DNA from: Isoetes taiwanensis
Taxonomy: Eukaryota > Streptophyta > Lycopodiopsida > Isoetales > Isoetaceae
Direction of reading: 5' to 3'
Length of the DNA stretch: 64,000 nucleotides
NCBI GenBank assembly: GCA_021234155.1
Contig: JAJEKV010000033.1
Location: forward strand, 7,244,635-7,308,634
In this document: piece by piece, positions 36,198-46,052 of the stretch
Position numbering within the stretch: position 1 is the first letter of the stretch
Layout of the letters: the number at the start of each line of letters is the position of its first letter
Notes under the pieces: model-generated
Seen by the model: the letters and a program-made list of their open reading frames with translations, nothing else
Database searches by the model: none
What the model was told of the DNA's origin: nothing
Program-made: the position numbers and the translations under genes

Positions 36198-37141
36198 GAA
36201 TTGTCTCATGGAATTTGAGAGGTATCAAGGGTCCCCTAAAGAGGAAAAGGGCTCTGATTGCTCTCAAGGAAGTTAAAGCAGACATAATCCTGCTCCAGGA
36301 GCATAGGCTCCCCACCTTTGAAGCATCCAAACTTGGGAATTGGATTTTTCCTGATGGAGAGTCAGTATGGGCCCCTGCTGATGGCACTAAAGGTGGGATC
36401 TGCATTGCTTGGAATGGGATCAGGAAAGTTGGCTCCTTCTCTCATCCCTCAGGAAGATGGCAAGTGGCATTTCTGGAAGTAGATAAAGAAATGATGGGTG
36501 TAATAAATGTGTATGCTTCTACTTCCCCTGAGGAAAGAGAGGAGCAATGGAAGGATATGTCAGACTGGCTACAGGGTCAGAATGTTAGAAACTGGATCTT
36601 GAGTGGTGACTTTAACAACACCCCTTCATGGGAGCAGAAAGCAGGCAAGAAACTCAATATGTCAAAAGGAGAAAGAGCTCAATGGGACAAATTAATGCAT
36701 GCTTTTATTTATCATGCCCCATCTTCTTCCAATGCTTACTCATGGAGTAACAAAAGGAAAGGAGCAGATAGGGTGTACTGCCTATTGGATAGGTATTACA
36801 CTAATATTTCCACTATTGATGGTTGGGATAATCTGACTGTTACCAATGACTGCAGCAATTCTATATCAGATCACTACCCTCAGATCTGGAATACAGGGTC
36901 TCTCCCTCAAAGAAAATTTGCTGAAACTCCATTCAAGTTCAATACCAGCCTGTTAAACAACAAATCCTTTTGCCAAGTTTTTACAAGGTTTTATTCTGTC
37001 TTGCTACCTGTGAATACAAGTGGCTCAATGAAGGAATTTATAGGTAGATGCAAGCAGATCAAAAACTGGATTAAACATTGGGGCAAGGAATGGGCCAGGA
37101 AAAAAAGGCAAGAAAAGAATGAGGTGTATATATGGAAATGA
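36194..37141 (+). CDS. LINE ORF2, endonuclease part
   Basis: APE-type endonuclease: WNLRGI near residue 6, LLQEHRL near 33, INVYAS near 98, SGDFNNTPS near 137, and SISDHYPQI near 222. These are the Asn, Glu, Tyr, Asp/Asn and Asp/His positions of the family, so the active site looks complete. It nicks target DNA to prime reverse transcription. The ATG at 36194 overlaps the end of the ORF1 tail. The frame ends 10 bases past the RT ATG because of a (TA)n slip near 37127-37133; removing one TA dinucleotide would join it to the RT frame. Confidence 0.85.
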   Translation: MRIVSWNLRGIKGPLKRKRALIALKEVKADIILLQEHRLPTFEASKLGNWIFPDGESVWAPADGTKGGICIAWNGIRKVGSFSHPSGRWQVAFLEVDKEMMGVINVYASTSPEEREEQWKDMSDWLQGQNVRNWILSGDFNNTPSWEQKAGKKLNMSKGERAQWDKLMHAFIYHAPSSSNAYSWSNKRKGADRVYCLLDRYYTNISTIDGWDNLTVTNDCSNSISDHYPQIWNTGSLPQRKFAETPFKFNTSLLNNKSFCQVFTRFYSVLLPVNTSGSMKEFIGRCKQIKNWIKHWGKEWARKKRQEKNEVYIWK

Positions 37142-39969
37142 AAAATGTGAGACAAAGTCTGTTTACAGATAAAGGGAATATGCTGCTGCAGCAGAGGGAG
37201 GAAGTTTTGGAAAGAAAAGTGAAATTGATTGAAGAACATGAAGCAAGAAGTTTGGCAATCAAGAGTAGGAGCTTGTATATCAATCATATGGATGATTGCA
37301 GTTCTAAATTTTTCTTTAGAGCTGCAAAAAGCAGACTAATGAACAATGGGATTATTTCTGTCATTGATAACAACCAAGAATTGTCCAAACAAGAGGATAT
37401 ACAGGATATGTTCTTCAAGAAATACAAGGACCTCTTTGCTGCTAGGCAAACTGATGAGCACAAAGTAAAAGAGTTTTTTTATTATCTCGGCCCCAAAGAT
37501 CAACCTATTGATGATAATCAATTGTTGACAACTCCAGTGGAGGATGAGATTTGGAGAGTCATTAAAAGTATGGCTCATGGAAAAAGCCCTGGGCCTGATG
37601 GATTACCCCCAGAATTTTTTGAGCAGTTCTGGAATGTAATAGGAAAAGATCTTACCAGGTTCATCCAGGGTGCTTGGCAAGCAGAGAAGCTACATCCAGC
37701 CATCAATGCTGGTTTAATTGCCTTAGTTCCTAAGGTAGAAAAGCAACCCACCACCTTCTCGGATTGGAGGCCAATATCACTAACAAATGTTACATATAAA
37801 ATTTTGTCTATCTTTGCCAATAGACTCAAGAGGATATTACAGGAAAAGATCAGTAGTGTTCAGTCAGGGTTTCTCCCTGGGAGGAGTATTTTGGATAATT
37901 TCATTGGAGCCTATGAAGGCCTACATTGGAACAGGTATATTAGTCAGGGTTGTGTGCTCCTTAAGCTAGATTTCAAAAGAGCATATGATACAATTGACTG
38001 GAATTTTCTTAATAGAGCCATGACTCAAATGGGATTTTCAAAAGAGGTGTTGAAGAAGATAACAGGTTTCAATATTACAGGCTGCTCTGCAGTTTTAGTA
38101 AATGGCTCCCCCTCTTCCTTCTTTGAATGCAAAAGAGGGGTTAGGCAGGGGTGTCCCTTGGCCCCCTACCTTTTCCTCATAGTAGCTGAGATGGTTACCA
38201 GAATCATCATGAAAATGCAGCAGAATGGGGAAATTAGTTGTCTCAAGCTGCCTTTTGCAAATGAATCATTATCAGTGATGCAGTATGCAGATGACACGTT
38301 CACATTTCTGAAAGAACAGGGAAACAGCATCCCAAATTTCCTTACTGCTATGGAACTATTTGGAGAAGCATCAGGGGTTTTCCTCAATAAGGATAAATGT
38401 GCAATCATCTCAGACAGCTCAGAAAATTATATTGAAGGAATTAAGGTATGTGGGCATCATACTGCCACAAAACTATTGGGTCTGCCTCTTGCTTTAAACA
38501 TGAGTCTGCATGGCTTATGGGAACCTATAGTAGCAAAGATAAAGAAAAAACTGCATGTTTATCCCAAATCCTTATCTCTGGCAGGAAGAGTAGAGATCAT
38601 CAATAGTGTCATTGCAAGCTCACATGTTTTCTTCTCCTCAGCAATAATTGCAGATAAAAAATCCTATCAGGAGCTGGAAGTCATCATGAAGGAGTTTATC
38701 TGGCAGGGGTCACACATGGTTGGATGGCAGTATCTTACCTTGCCTAAGAAAAAGGGAGGGTTAGGATGTAAGGACCTATTTCTTCAAGCCCAGACCTTAG
38801 CAGCTAAGCTGGTATGGAGGTCATTATTCTCCCAATCAAAATCTCCTGCTCTGTTGCTCACAAAATTTTGGTTTGGCAAAACTTCCCTGATAGGATGTCC
38901 TTCCACACCACATCATCTTCCAGATTCTGCTTTCTACCAACTTGATCCTGGCTCAGGAACATCAACTATAATGAGAAGGATTATTCAAGCTTGGAACAAA
39001 GTCTCAGTATGCTTTAAAGCTCACCCCATAGATAAAGTGTCAGATGACTTTAATTTCTTCTGGCATCAGGGGCTTGCAGATGAAGATGATGGATGTTTAG
39101 CCCTGAAACATCCAAGGAAGTACAAGGAATGGACAGCAAAAGGGCTCTGCACAGTTGGCAGTATGTCAAATGGATCAGCTTGGAAAACTTGGCAGGAGGT
39201 ATCTGGCCTGCTAAGGAATTCTGCTTGCAATAGGAATATCTATAACAGTTTGACTTACCATCACCATAGAGGAACAGGGGATGAGATCAAGCAGTGTAAT
39301 TGGGCACTCGATGGCAAGGAATACAGTGTAGCCAAGATATATTCACTCTTGGTGAGTAGTCAAGAGACAAAGGTTTCTAGCCAGTGGGGTTGCTCAGAGT
39401 CAGATGCCATTGCTATCATTCGAAAGGGATGGAAACTACAGAGTGCCAGGAAAACTGTCTTATTCAGATGGCTCCTGTTGAATAAAAGTCTAAAGTCTAA
39501 TGCCTATCGAGCTAAATTCAATGCACAAATTTCAGACAGATGCCCTCTTGGGTATGGTCAAGCTGAATCTTCCACACATATCTTCATCTGCCCTTGGCTA
39601 TCCCCTTTCTGGAATTGGATAGGTACATATATTGGGTTTGTCCCAAGCAATGAACCTGAATTGCTTGAATTCCTTTCATCTGGCTCTACCTTTTTGTGTA
39701 CTGTTAGGACTCTCTGTCTCTGGACAGTTTGGAAACACAGAAATGGAGTGGCCATTAACCATTCAGCCCCAGATGTGAACTACCTCAAAACTACCTTGCA
39801 ATTGGAACTTGCAGATACAGCTACGGCACATAGACTACTTAAGGGTGCCAATTATGACAAAAAATGGGATACTTTGGGCTCTTATCAAGGGTTCTTCTCA
39901 TTTTTTTCTCTTTACTTTAACAACCTTTCTGATGTGGTTTGCAGACTATCTGATTCAGAAACATCATGA
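37132..39969 (+). CDS. LINE ORF2, reverse transcriptase and zf-RVT
   Basis: 945 codons without a stop. SPGPDGLPPEFF near residue 152 opens the RT domain, then LKLDFKRAYDTIDW (~277), GVRQGCPLAPYLFL (~340) and the catalytic MQYADDTFTF (~385). The C-terminal part (~770-840) is a zf-RVT region with ARKTVLFRWLLLNKSL and a CPLGYG...STHIFICPW cysteine/histidine set. This arrangement is typical of plant L1-clade elements. It lacks its N-terminal endonuclease only through the dinucleotide slip at 37.13 kb. Stop at 39969. Confidence 0.92.
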   Translation: MEMKNVRQSLFTDKGNMLLQQREEVLERKVKLIEEHEARSLAIKSRSLYINHMDDCSSKFFFRAAKSRLMNNGIISVIDNNQELSKQEDIQDMFFKKYKDLFAARQTDEHKVKEFFYYLGPKDQPIDDNQLLTTPVEDEIWRVIKSMAHGKSPGPDGLPPEFFEQFWNVIGKDLTRFIQGAWQAEKLHPAINAGLIALVPKVEKQPTTFSDWRPISLTNVTYKILSIFANRLKRILQEKISSVQSGFLPGRSILDNFIGAYEGLHWNRYISQGCVLLKLDFKRAYDTIDWNFLNRAMTQMGFSKEVLKKITGFNITGCSAVLVNGSPSSFFECKRGVRQGCPLAPYLFLIVAEMVTRIIMKMQQNGEISCLKLPFANESLSVMQYADDTFTFLKEQGNSIPNFLTAMELFGEASGVFLNKDKCAIISDSSENYIEGIKVCGHHTATKLLGLPLALNMSLHGLWEPIVAKIKKKLHVYPKSLSLAGRVEIINSVIASSHVFFSSAIIADKKSYQELEVIMKEFIWQGSHMVGWQYLTLPKKKGGLGCKDLFLQAQTLAAKLVWRSLFSQSKSPALLLTKFWFGKTSLIGCPSTPHHLPDSAFYQLDPGSGTSTIMRRIIQAWNKVSVCFKAHPIDKVSDDFNFFWHQGLADEDDGCLALKHPRKYKEWTAKGLCTVGSMSNGSAWKTWQEVSGLLRNSACNRNIYNSLTYHHHRGTGDEIKQCNWALDGKEYSVAKIYSLLVSSQETKVSSQWGCSESDAIAIIRKGWKLQSARKTVLFRWLLLNKSLKSNAYRAKFNAQISDRCPLGYGQAESSTHIFICPWLSPFWNWIGTYIGFVPSNEPELLEFLSSGSTFLCTVRTLCLWTVWKHRNGVAINHSAPDVNYLKTTLQLELADTATAHRLLKGANYDKKWDTLGSYQGFFSFFSLYFNNLSDVVCRLSDSETS

Positions 39970-40297
39970 AGGCGGGCACTTCAGGGAGGTCCCGGAAGGA
40001 ACGAAGCCCCTCTCGCACCAAGAAGTTCTTGAAGCATTGCTGTGGGTCAAAACAGAATTGATCATGATTCGAACGCTTAAGCGTGTGCTCGATGATGAGG
40101 ATATATGGCAGTTCAAGCATGAGCTCAAGCACTATTTCGAGGAGAAGCTTCGGATTTGTGAATCGTATCGAGATTCGTGGATCCTCCACATCTTGGACGC
40201 ATCTGCATATGGAGCTGGGGAGTTGGACTATCTTCTCTTCAAATATACTGATCAGGCTTTTGCCATCATCACCTTAGATGGTGTGAACGAAGACTGA
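39970..40297 (+). other. Coding-like segment 3' of LINE RT
   Basis: In the frame offset from ORF2, 39973-40297 encodes ~108 residues with protein-like composition (HQEVLEALLWVKTELIMIR, DIWQFKHELKHYFEEKLRI, HILDASAYGAGELDYLLF) ending in TGA. It is GC-richer than the RT region. I recognise no domain. It could be a former ORF2 extension after a frameshift or a host sequence carried as a 3' transduction. Confidence 0.45.
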
Positions 40298-40538
40298 GAT
40301 AGCAGATGCAGAAACCTTGAAACTATAATCTTTGCATGATTTCCATATAGTTATGTTTTTAATTTCCTGTGGCTTAAGTACCTAAAACAGTGGTTTAATT
40401 TTGGTTATATTCCCTCCTCTGGAGTGTATGGCCGGTTTTGTTAAACATGGCCTATTAAACAAGGACTCTCCTGGAGCCTCCTTGTTCTTTTGTATTACTA
40501 TGTATTTGCATGTAATATAATATCACTGCCGTTACTTC
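40298..40538 (+). other. LINE 3' UTR
   Basis: AT-rich untranslated region between the last open frame and the poly(A), ending CACTGCCGTTACTTC. No standard AATAAA signal is seen close to the tail. Confidence 0.5.
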
Positions 40539-40556
40539 AAAAAAAAAAAAAAAAAA

Positions 40557-41246
40557 TTCATAAGGTCTGCCGACAAAGCTGAGGAGCCTGATATTGTGCA
40601 GCATAAGGGGTTGAGGCCTGAGATCACTGATCATGTTCAGTGAGCTGCCCTTATCAAAATTGTGGGAGGAAGAAATACCAGAAATGCCAGGATTTATGGT
40701 CATGCCAGGATTTCCTTAACTGTTGACCAGCAAGAACTCAAAGATAAGCGTCATGTCGGATCTCGTCAAGCTGCTGTAGTTGATAGGCCAGCTGTTCCAA
40801 AGCAAAAGGGGGATTAGGAGTAGTGGCCATCTGAAATCTCAATGTGGGTAGAATGTATTCGACGGGCATCAACTTGACTACCAACAAGCTTAAAAGGTGT
40901 TTGAACCATCATTTCACATCATTTATTTAAATTGGATTTATGTCTGTTCCAAAAGCACGCCACTTTTGCATACCCTTTTCTCAATATAGTGTTTTGTTGT
41001 GTGACATGCTGTTTTGCGTTGTTGCAAATTTTTGCATTGTAGTAGTGGGTGGTTTAACATTTTCTTGTTTTAGTGAGAAGAATGTGGTGTTTGATTAGTA
41101 TTTGTAGATAACAATACATCAATATACAGAGAACACTTTTTACATTGTATTCACTTGATATGAAGATTACATCATGGAGGGACTAGTCCTTTCTTTGTCA
41201 AATAACTCTCAAGATAGGGATCCATCTCCTTAGTCCGATCTAGTTC
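40557..41246. other. No recognisable gene
   Basis: Flank between the LINE poly(A) and the minus-strand gene; its plus-strand text near 40560-40730 (GACAAAGCTGAGGAGCCTG) is mildly GC-rich but has no supported frame. Confidence 0.4.
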
Positions 41247-41852
41247 TTAATGCATTTTGACAACATCTGATACTGTTTTACCAGAAGCCAAGCCACTCAT
41301 GATGGACATGAATAGTACTAGAAACTCATCTGTTGAGTAATCTTGTGGAGTATAAGTTGGTGGATTTAGAGCCTGACCTTGATTATAAAAGCACTTAAGA
41401 GCATCATCATCTACTATTATGATGTCCTCTTTCTTTTGAATGCCAAGCTGATCCATCATAGTACCAAGATGTTTCACGAAGACCGGTTTGCCATCCGGAT
41501 CTCTTGGATGTGGAAACTTTATACACTTACTTTGGTCCCAAATCGTCACAAAGTCTCGATTCATGCCTGGTAACACCCTAAGTACTTCATCAACATTTCT
41601 GCGTTCCATTGGGGACCAGATGGCAACTCGAAACAATCTGAACGCCTCATTCATCATATCTTCTAAGTGTGGACGAGGATAGATCCACTTAGTATTCGAT
41701 TCTAGAGGGACTTGCTCGAAGTCATCCCATGTTAATAAGCTTCTTAGGAAACGTTTTACACAGGACACCATTCGATCGAAGACAATGATTTTGTCACAAG
41801 CGGTGGAGGGCCTGAACCATGGAAAACAAAGAGTTAGCCATGCAAAAGTGTT
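41247..41852 (-). pseudogene. FCP1/NIF-like phosphatase domain exon
   Basis: The last exon, open to the stop at 41247. It carries NTKWIYPRPHLEDMMNEAF, RVAIWSPMERRNVDEVLR, KCIKFPHPRDPDGKPVFVKH and EDIIIVDDDALKCFYNQGQ, which fit the second half of the FCP1/NIF (HAD-type) domain, including the IVDD region. The DxDx(T/V) nucleophile motif expected near KIIVFDRMV is not intact, so activity is doubtful. A frameshift near 41800 separates the first ~18 codons from this frame. The splice acceptor at 41853-41854 defines its 5' edge. Confidence 0.65.
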
Positions 41853-41920
41853 CTGCAATACACGCCAAGCGCGTTTTATCCTTCATTAATAAGCTACATA
41901 TCGCGCCTGGCGTGAATTAC
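41853..41920 (-). other. 68-bp intron formed by an inverted-repeat element
   Basis: On the minus strand the intron reads GT, then AATTCACGCCAGGCGCG, an AT-rich core with TATTAATGAAGG, then CGCGCTTGGCGTGTATT, GCAG. The two 17-base arms are inverted repeats (15 of 17). They begin right after GT and end right before GCAG, so an element makes up essentially the whole intron. It lies between exons ending ATKK and the FCP1 exon. Confidence 0.7.
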
Positions 41921-43857
41921 CTTTCTTCGTCGCCGTCATCCGCAGCATCAAAGCATCTACTTCACTCCCGGGATGCTTATCGTCGAGAAGCATGAGCCCG
42001 TTAAGTTCGGGACGTTCTCTTCTATGAAAGCTACCACGGGGTTTGATTCCTAACCTCGATTGGTTGCATCCGAGCTTGCATGATCATCCCGGCTGCTATC
42101 GAATCGCCGTGATCGTACCCCAAAATTTGGACATTACCGGTTGGAATGTTATCAAGCATGAAGTCCAAATTTTTCTCCATGGTCCGGCGTTCCGCTCTAG
42201 CATTTTCGGCCTTCTCCTCGGGGGTTGCATTGCTTTTGAACATTACGGATTTGCACTTTGAGGCTTTTGTGAACTAGTATTACCTTACGCCCTTTGTAAG
42301 GTACCAAAGCCCACGGGTTTTATCTTTAACAGGACCCCAATCAGCCGTGGCTAGTACCTTTTCGAAAAACACTTCAAGGAAATCCCTGGACTGGTCATCG
42401 TTGACGAAACTTAAACATCTTCTTGATGTCTTCAGGGCCTCTCTACCAATATACCCTCCAACATGCAATTCACAACAAGTGGTATCAAGTGGTGCAAATG
42501 CCTCAACAAGATAGCTTGCCAGATTGATTGCAAACCCATGTTTATTCAAGGGCCCCTTTTCTTTTGTCAGCAATTCGAGAGTGATGTCTTTTCGGTAGAG
42601 GTCGAGGGGACATTAAATTCACGGCATTCATTTGCTTCATCCTCATCATCCGCTTTGTAGAAGACATTTTTCAAGTTGGGTTCATCCAAAAGAAAACAAC
42701 GCCATGCACCTTTATCGATGCCCTTTGTTCTTAGCTACCTCATAGTCGTCATCCGGCACAAGGGATATCATTATGAAGATTATACAAGCGCTTTTAAACT
42801 GCATCCTCATATCAGTATCCTTTGTCTCAAAGAGAAGAGAACCTTCCCTAACGACCTTTAGGCATTCCAAGTCGTATGAAGCCACCAAAGCATGCATATG
42901 AGGCTCTCCTGGGGGGCATATGATGACAATAGTAAAGAGCTTCGAGTTGTTAAGCCTATGCGACTACTAAAAAACTGTTGTAGTCTGTTGAGTCATCCCC
43001 TTCTCTCCTTTTTAAAAGTCCGCTATCCAATACAAACAGAGAAATATTACGAGGGCCTATTGTTGTATCGGGTAGGAGACCTTTATAGCCAGTAGAGACC
43101 AGGTATTGGAGTGCAGGTAAGTCACCACCAACATCTTCGGGGCCGGCAACTTTTCTTCTTTCAGCCATCACCTTATCGATAGCTTTGAGGTGTCTTTGTT
43201 GGTTCTTTGATTTCTGTTTTGCAGAAATTCCTTCGACCAAAAGACGTATTTCTTGATGTCATCGCCAGACACGCCATACTTGTCTAGCAGGCCGACTTGC
43301 ACAATGTTACATCACCGGATAACCGAAGTTCTTCACCAACCGCTACCTTCATAACTTCGTGATGTTCTTTATATGAGTGCAACAATCAATGAAGGACATT
43401 TTGTCCTTAACTGAAGAAGCCTTCTTGTACAGAACTTCTTTGTTTATGCATTGATTTAACAACCAAATGATTTCATCATCTTGGAGGCCCCCATACTTTC
43501 CTCATCTCGGTAGTCTTGAGATCAAATATTGAAGTATCTTGAGAAGGCACTCGTCCCATTGGGTCCGGTAGTCGCTTTTACGAGCATAAGCATCCCGAAC
43601 TCGTTCCACTTCGCCTGGACTTCGTCCTTAGCTTAAGACGATCTTGTAGGCATCTGTAGGGACCTCTCGGAAGCCGCCGGGACGTCTCGCCCGCTTCCTC
43701 CCCAGTTTTTTTTCCAGTTTTTTTGGCTCTTGGTTTCCTATCTTGGATGATAGTCTGAGCCAAGGTCTTTTCCAATGCCTTAAACTGTTTTGTTTGCAGG
43801 GGTCTTCCATATTCTATCCATTGCTGGCGGGCATGACGGAGTTGTTCCACATAAGGG

Positions 43858-44411
43858 CTGCACGTGTAAGGAAAGCATGTCAGCCAATATGAGCAGGGCA
43901 TACAAAAGTTAACCGCTTTTTAGGTCAAGCAAACAGGATAATCAGGAAACGTCAAAGGCAGCCATGCCAATTCGCGCGTGGCGTGTATTCATCGCCAATT
44001 ACCGGGCGTGTATTCGTCCTAATTGTCAAGATGAATACACGCCACGCGCGAATTGCCAATGTACTGCACACGCCAGGCGCGAATTGGCAGCATGAATACA
44101 CGCCACGCCAATTCAATTACCGGGCGTGTATTCGTCCGCTAATAGGTAAAGATGAATACACGCCAGCGCGAATTGGCAAGGGCATTCGCTACCGGGCGTG
44201 TATTCGCCCACCGATGAAAATGCAAGATATTGGCAATTGGCGTGGCGTGTATTCATGCTAACAATTCGCGGACGAAAACACGCCCGGCCGAATTGGCAAA
44301 GATGAATTTACGCCAGCGGCGAATTGGCACGCCTTGACACACGCTGGACCTATTCTACTACTGTTATTGCTACTTGATATATCTGACTCTATTCCACCAA
44401 ATATACTAACC
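43858..44411 (-). repeat. Intron filled with (G)AATACACGCC inverted repeats
   Basis: The donor GTTAGT at 44406-44411 follows NEMGEVFLYKR; the acceptor ACGTGCAG at 43858-43865 precedes PYVEQLRHARQQW. Between 43968 and 44335 there are about a dozen copies of GAATACACGCC or its complement, usually followed by ACGCGCGAATTGGCA or CGGG. This is the arm sequence of the element at 41853-41920, here nested or amplified in alternating orientations. Confidence 0.8.
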
Positions 44412-45046
44412 TTTTATAAAGAAAAACTTCGCCCATTTCGTTCAATGTTGCACTAATCTACGCGGGTCCTCTCTAGGGTATGGGGGCTTAGAAACCGACA
44501 CCTCCCCGCGTGGTTGTAATGTAGCAGATACATTGTTTGTCCAATTTGCTTAGCCTGGTTGGATAGGGACCGTTGTGCCTCAATAGAATGCTGTCCGTCA
44601 ATTATAAGGAAGCATACATTAGGGTTCTCCACTGTTAGCTCTTCTAGGAGTGGAGCATCCTTTTTCTTATCCCAAGGAAGCACGCGTCACCGGCATAGGA
44701 ACTTGGCCCGGATTCCTCACCATCGCCCTCAATATTTCTCTTGCATGCTCGTGGTCATACCTCCCCGCTAACAAGACTTGACTTATGTGATCTCACCGGG
44801 ACGGTCAACATGGATAGGATGTGTAAAAGATTGGCCAAGTGGGTAGTTGTCTCCGCATACTTGACTAGCCTACTCATTGCCTCCATTTGCAATTTCTTTT
44901 TGAGTCATTTTACGCCAAAATGCCATCAATGTTGTGGGGATGTCCTTTCCTAAGTCCAGCAATCTTTCGTGACATCCCCGATATCATTTTGATGCTTCAT
45001 CTCCTCCGTGTAGTAACTTGAGAAGGTCCCATAAAGCTCTCCTCAC

Positions 45047-45132
45047 CTGCAGAGACACCCCTTCATTAATAGAAACCGGAGTGAGGATGTATTTTGAGGC
45101 CATCCGTACTTGAAACATGACTCAGCACTCAC
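45047..45132 (-). other. 86-bp intron of the minus-strand gene
   Basis: GTGAGT to CTCTGCAG, joining KKD and VRRALW in phase 0. It shares TATTAATGAAGG with the 68-bp intron, perhaps a branch-site context. No inverted repeats. Confidence 0.6.
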
Positions 45133-45569
45133 GTCCTTCTTCATCAGACCATCTTTGAAAGCAGTTGCCCTGGCATGTGTAAATCTGACGAGATCTTTCT
45201 TGTGGTTCTTCACAACCTCCACTAGGAGTTGACAATGATGTCATCTGCTCCTCACAAGTGATAAGAATACCTTGTTTCTTCATAAGATCGGTCTCTTTCT
45301 TTTCCGAGTGTAACACAAGATCCACCTTACCATTTGTTTTGCCTACATCAACATACCACCGCGACCGTCATCCATCTTCTCCTCGGGGCATGAAGGATCT
45401 CGTATGCAAGCCTCGATCACGCTATCATCCATCGACAATGCATAGGATACTGCGTCCTCATTGGGCTTTCCCTTCTTCTGTGAGCTGGAGCTCGCTGGAG
45501 TATCTTCCGAGCCTCTTGCTTTCTTAGGAGGAGGTGTAGGAGCAGTCATTCGGTTTTGTCTCTTCTTCC

Positions 45570-45991
45570 CTGCAAACGACGGTGCAATACACGCTTAGCG
45601 ATTTGGTGGTCATCAATTCGGCGGGCTAAAGCAGAATGGCATACAGTCCCCGATTCATGAGACATGCACTCATAAGGCGTGCCGACCACACAGTTGAAGG
45701 CAGGCCAACTAAACACGGTCATACTACTTTACAAATTATAGACATAACAGTTAATCACGAGCAGGACAATTTAACACAGGAAGGACATTTATTATGCAGA
45801 TACAAATACAAGTCACAGCAGAAATGAGCAGCTAAAGAAATGATAGACAGGAGTGTCAGCAGCTATAGAAATTTAAGCCACTGCTACAGAAATAATAGAT
45901 AGGAGCATAGGCAGAAGATACAGAGCAAATACAGTAAATACAGAGCAATGAACAATGAATGAATAACACACAGAATGATGACAATACTGAC
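45570..45991 (-). other. First intron of the minus-strand gene
   Basis: GTCAGT to GTTTGCAG (422 bp), joining GAAGATGCTCAAG and GGAAGAAG in phase. Close to the acceptor it carries AAATCGCTAAGCGTGTATTG, one arm of the inverted-repeat family. Confidence 0.65.
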
Positions 45992-46052
45992 CTTGAGCAT
46001 CTTCTCTCGCGGCCCGGCCTGAGTTTGGAGCAGCACGACCTTTGGGCGGCAT

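Larger units (their letters stand above)
34225..40556 (+). mobile_element. Nearly full-length L1-type LINE
   Basis: The order is ORF1 with CCHC knuckle, APE-type endonuclease, reverse transcriptase, zf-RVT region, an extra coding-like segment, a 3' UTR and an 18-base poly(A) (40539-40556) preceded by GTTACTTC. It is broken by a few frame changes but long stretches are intact, suggesting a fairly young copy. A diverged relative occupies 58.5-64 kb. The 5' limit is set at the ORF1 ATG because no target duplication could be identified. Confidence 0.9.
41247..46052 (-). pseudogene. ParB/DGQHR-like, methyltransferase-like, FCP1-like gene (decayed)
   Basis: Multi-exon minus-strand gene. Exon 1 (45992-46052) starts MPPKGRAAPNSGRAARED and joins in phase to exon 2 (45133-45569). 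Exon 3 begins at 45046 and keeps phase (KKD/VRRALW). Further coding runs to a stop at 41247. N to C: a basic, Lys/Pro-rich start; a ParB/DndB-like part with HAREILRAMVRNPGQVP and LIIDGQHSIEAQRSL (44453-44760); a methyltransferase-like part with IVIICPPGEPH and ELHVGGYIGREALKTSRRC (42280-42940); and an FCP1/NIF-like C-terminus. At least five frameshifts or stops break it, so it is a pseudogene unless the assembly is faulty. The domain assignments other than FCP1 are inference. Confidence 0.6.

Noticed and set aside
39809-40297. Independent gene starting at 39809
   Set aside because: Its first ~55 codons overlap the RT frame out of phase; only the part after 39970 looks coding, so it was listed as a LINE 3' segment.
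34137-40556. Target-site duplication for the L1-type LINE
   Set aside because: The sequence after the poly(A) (ATTCATAAGGTCTGC) was not found upstream at 33-34.2 kb.
43968-44335. CRISPR array
   Set aside because: Repeats alternate in orientation with irregular spacing, and the context is an intron of a eukaryotic gene.
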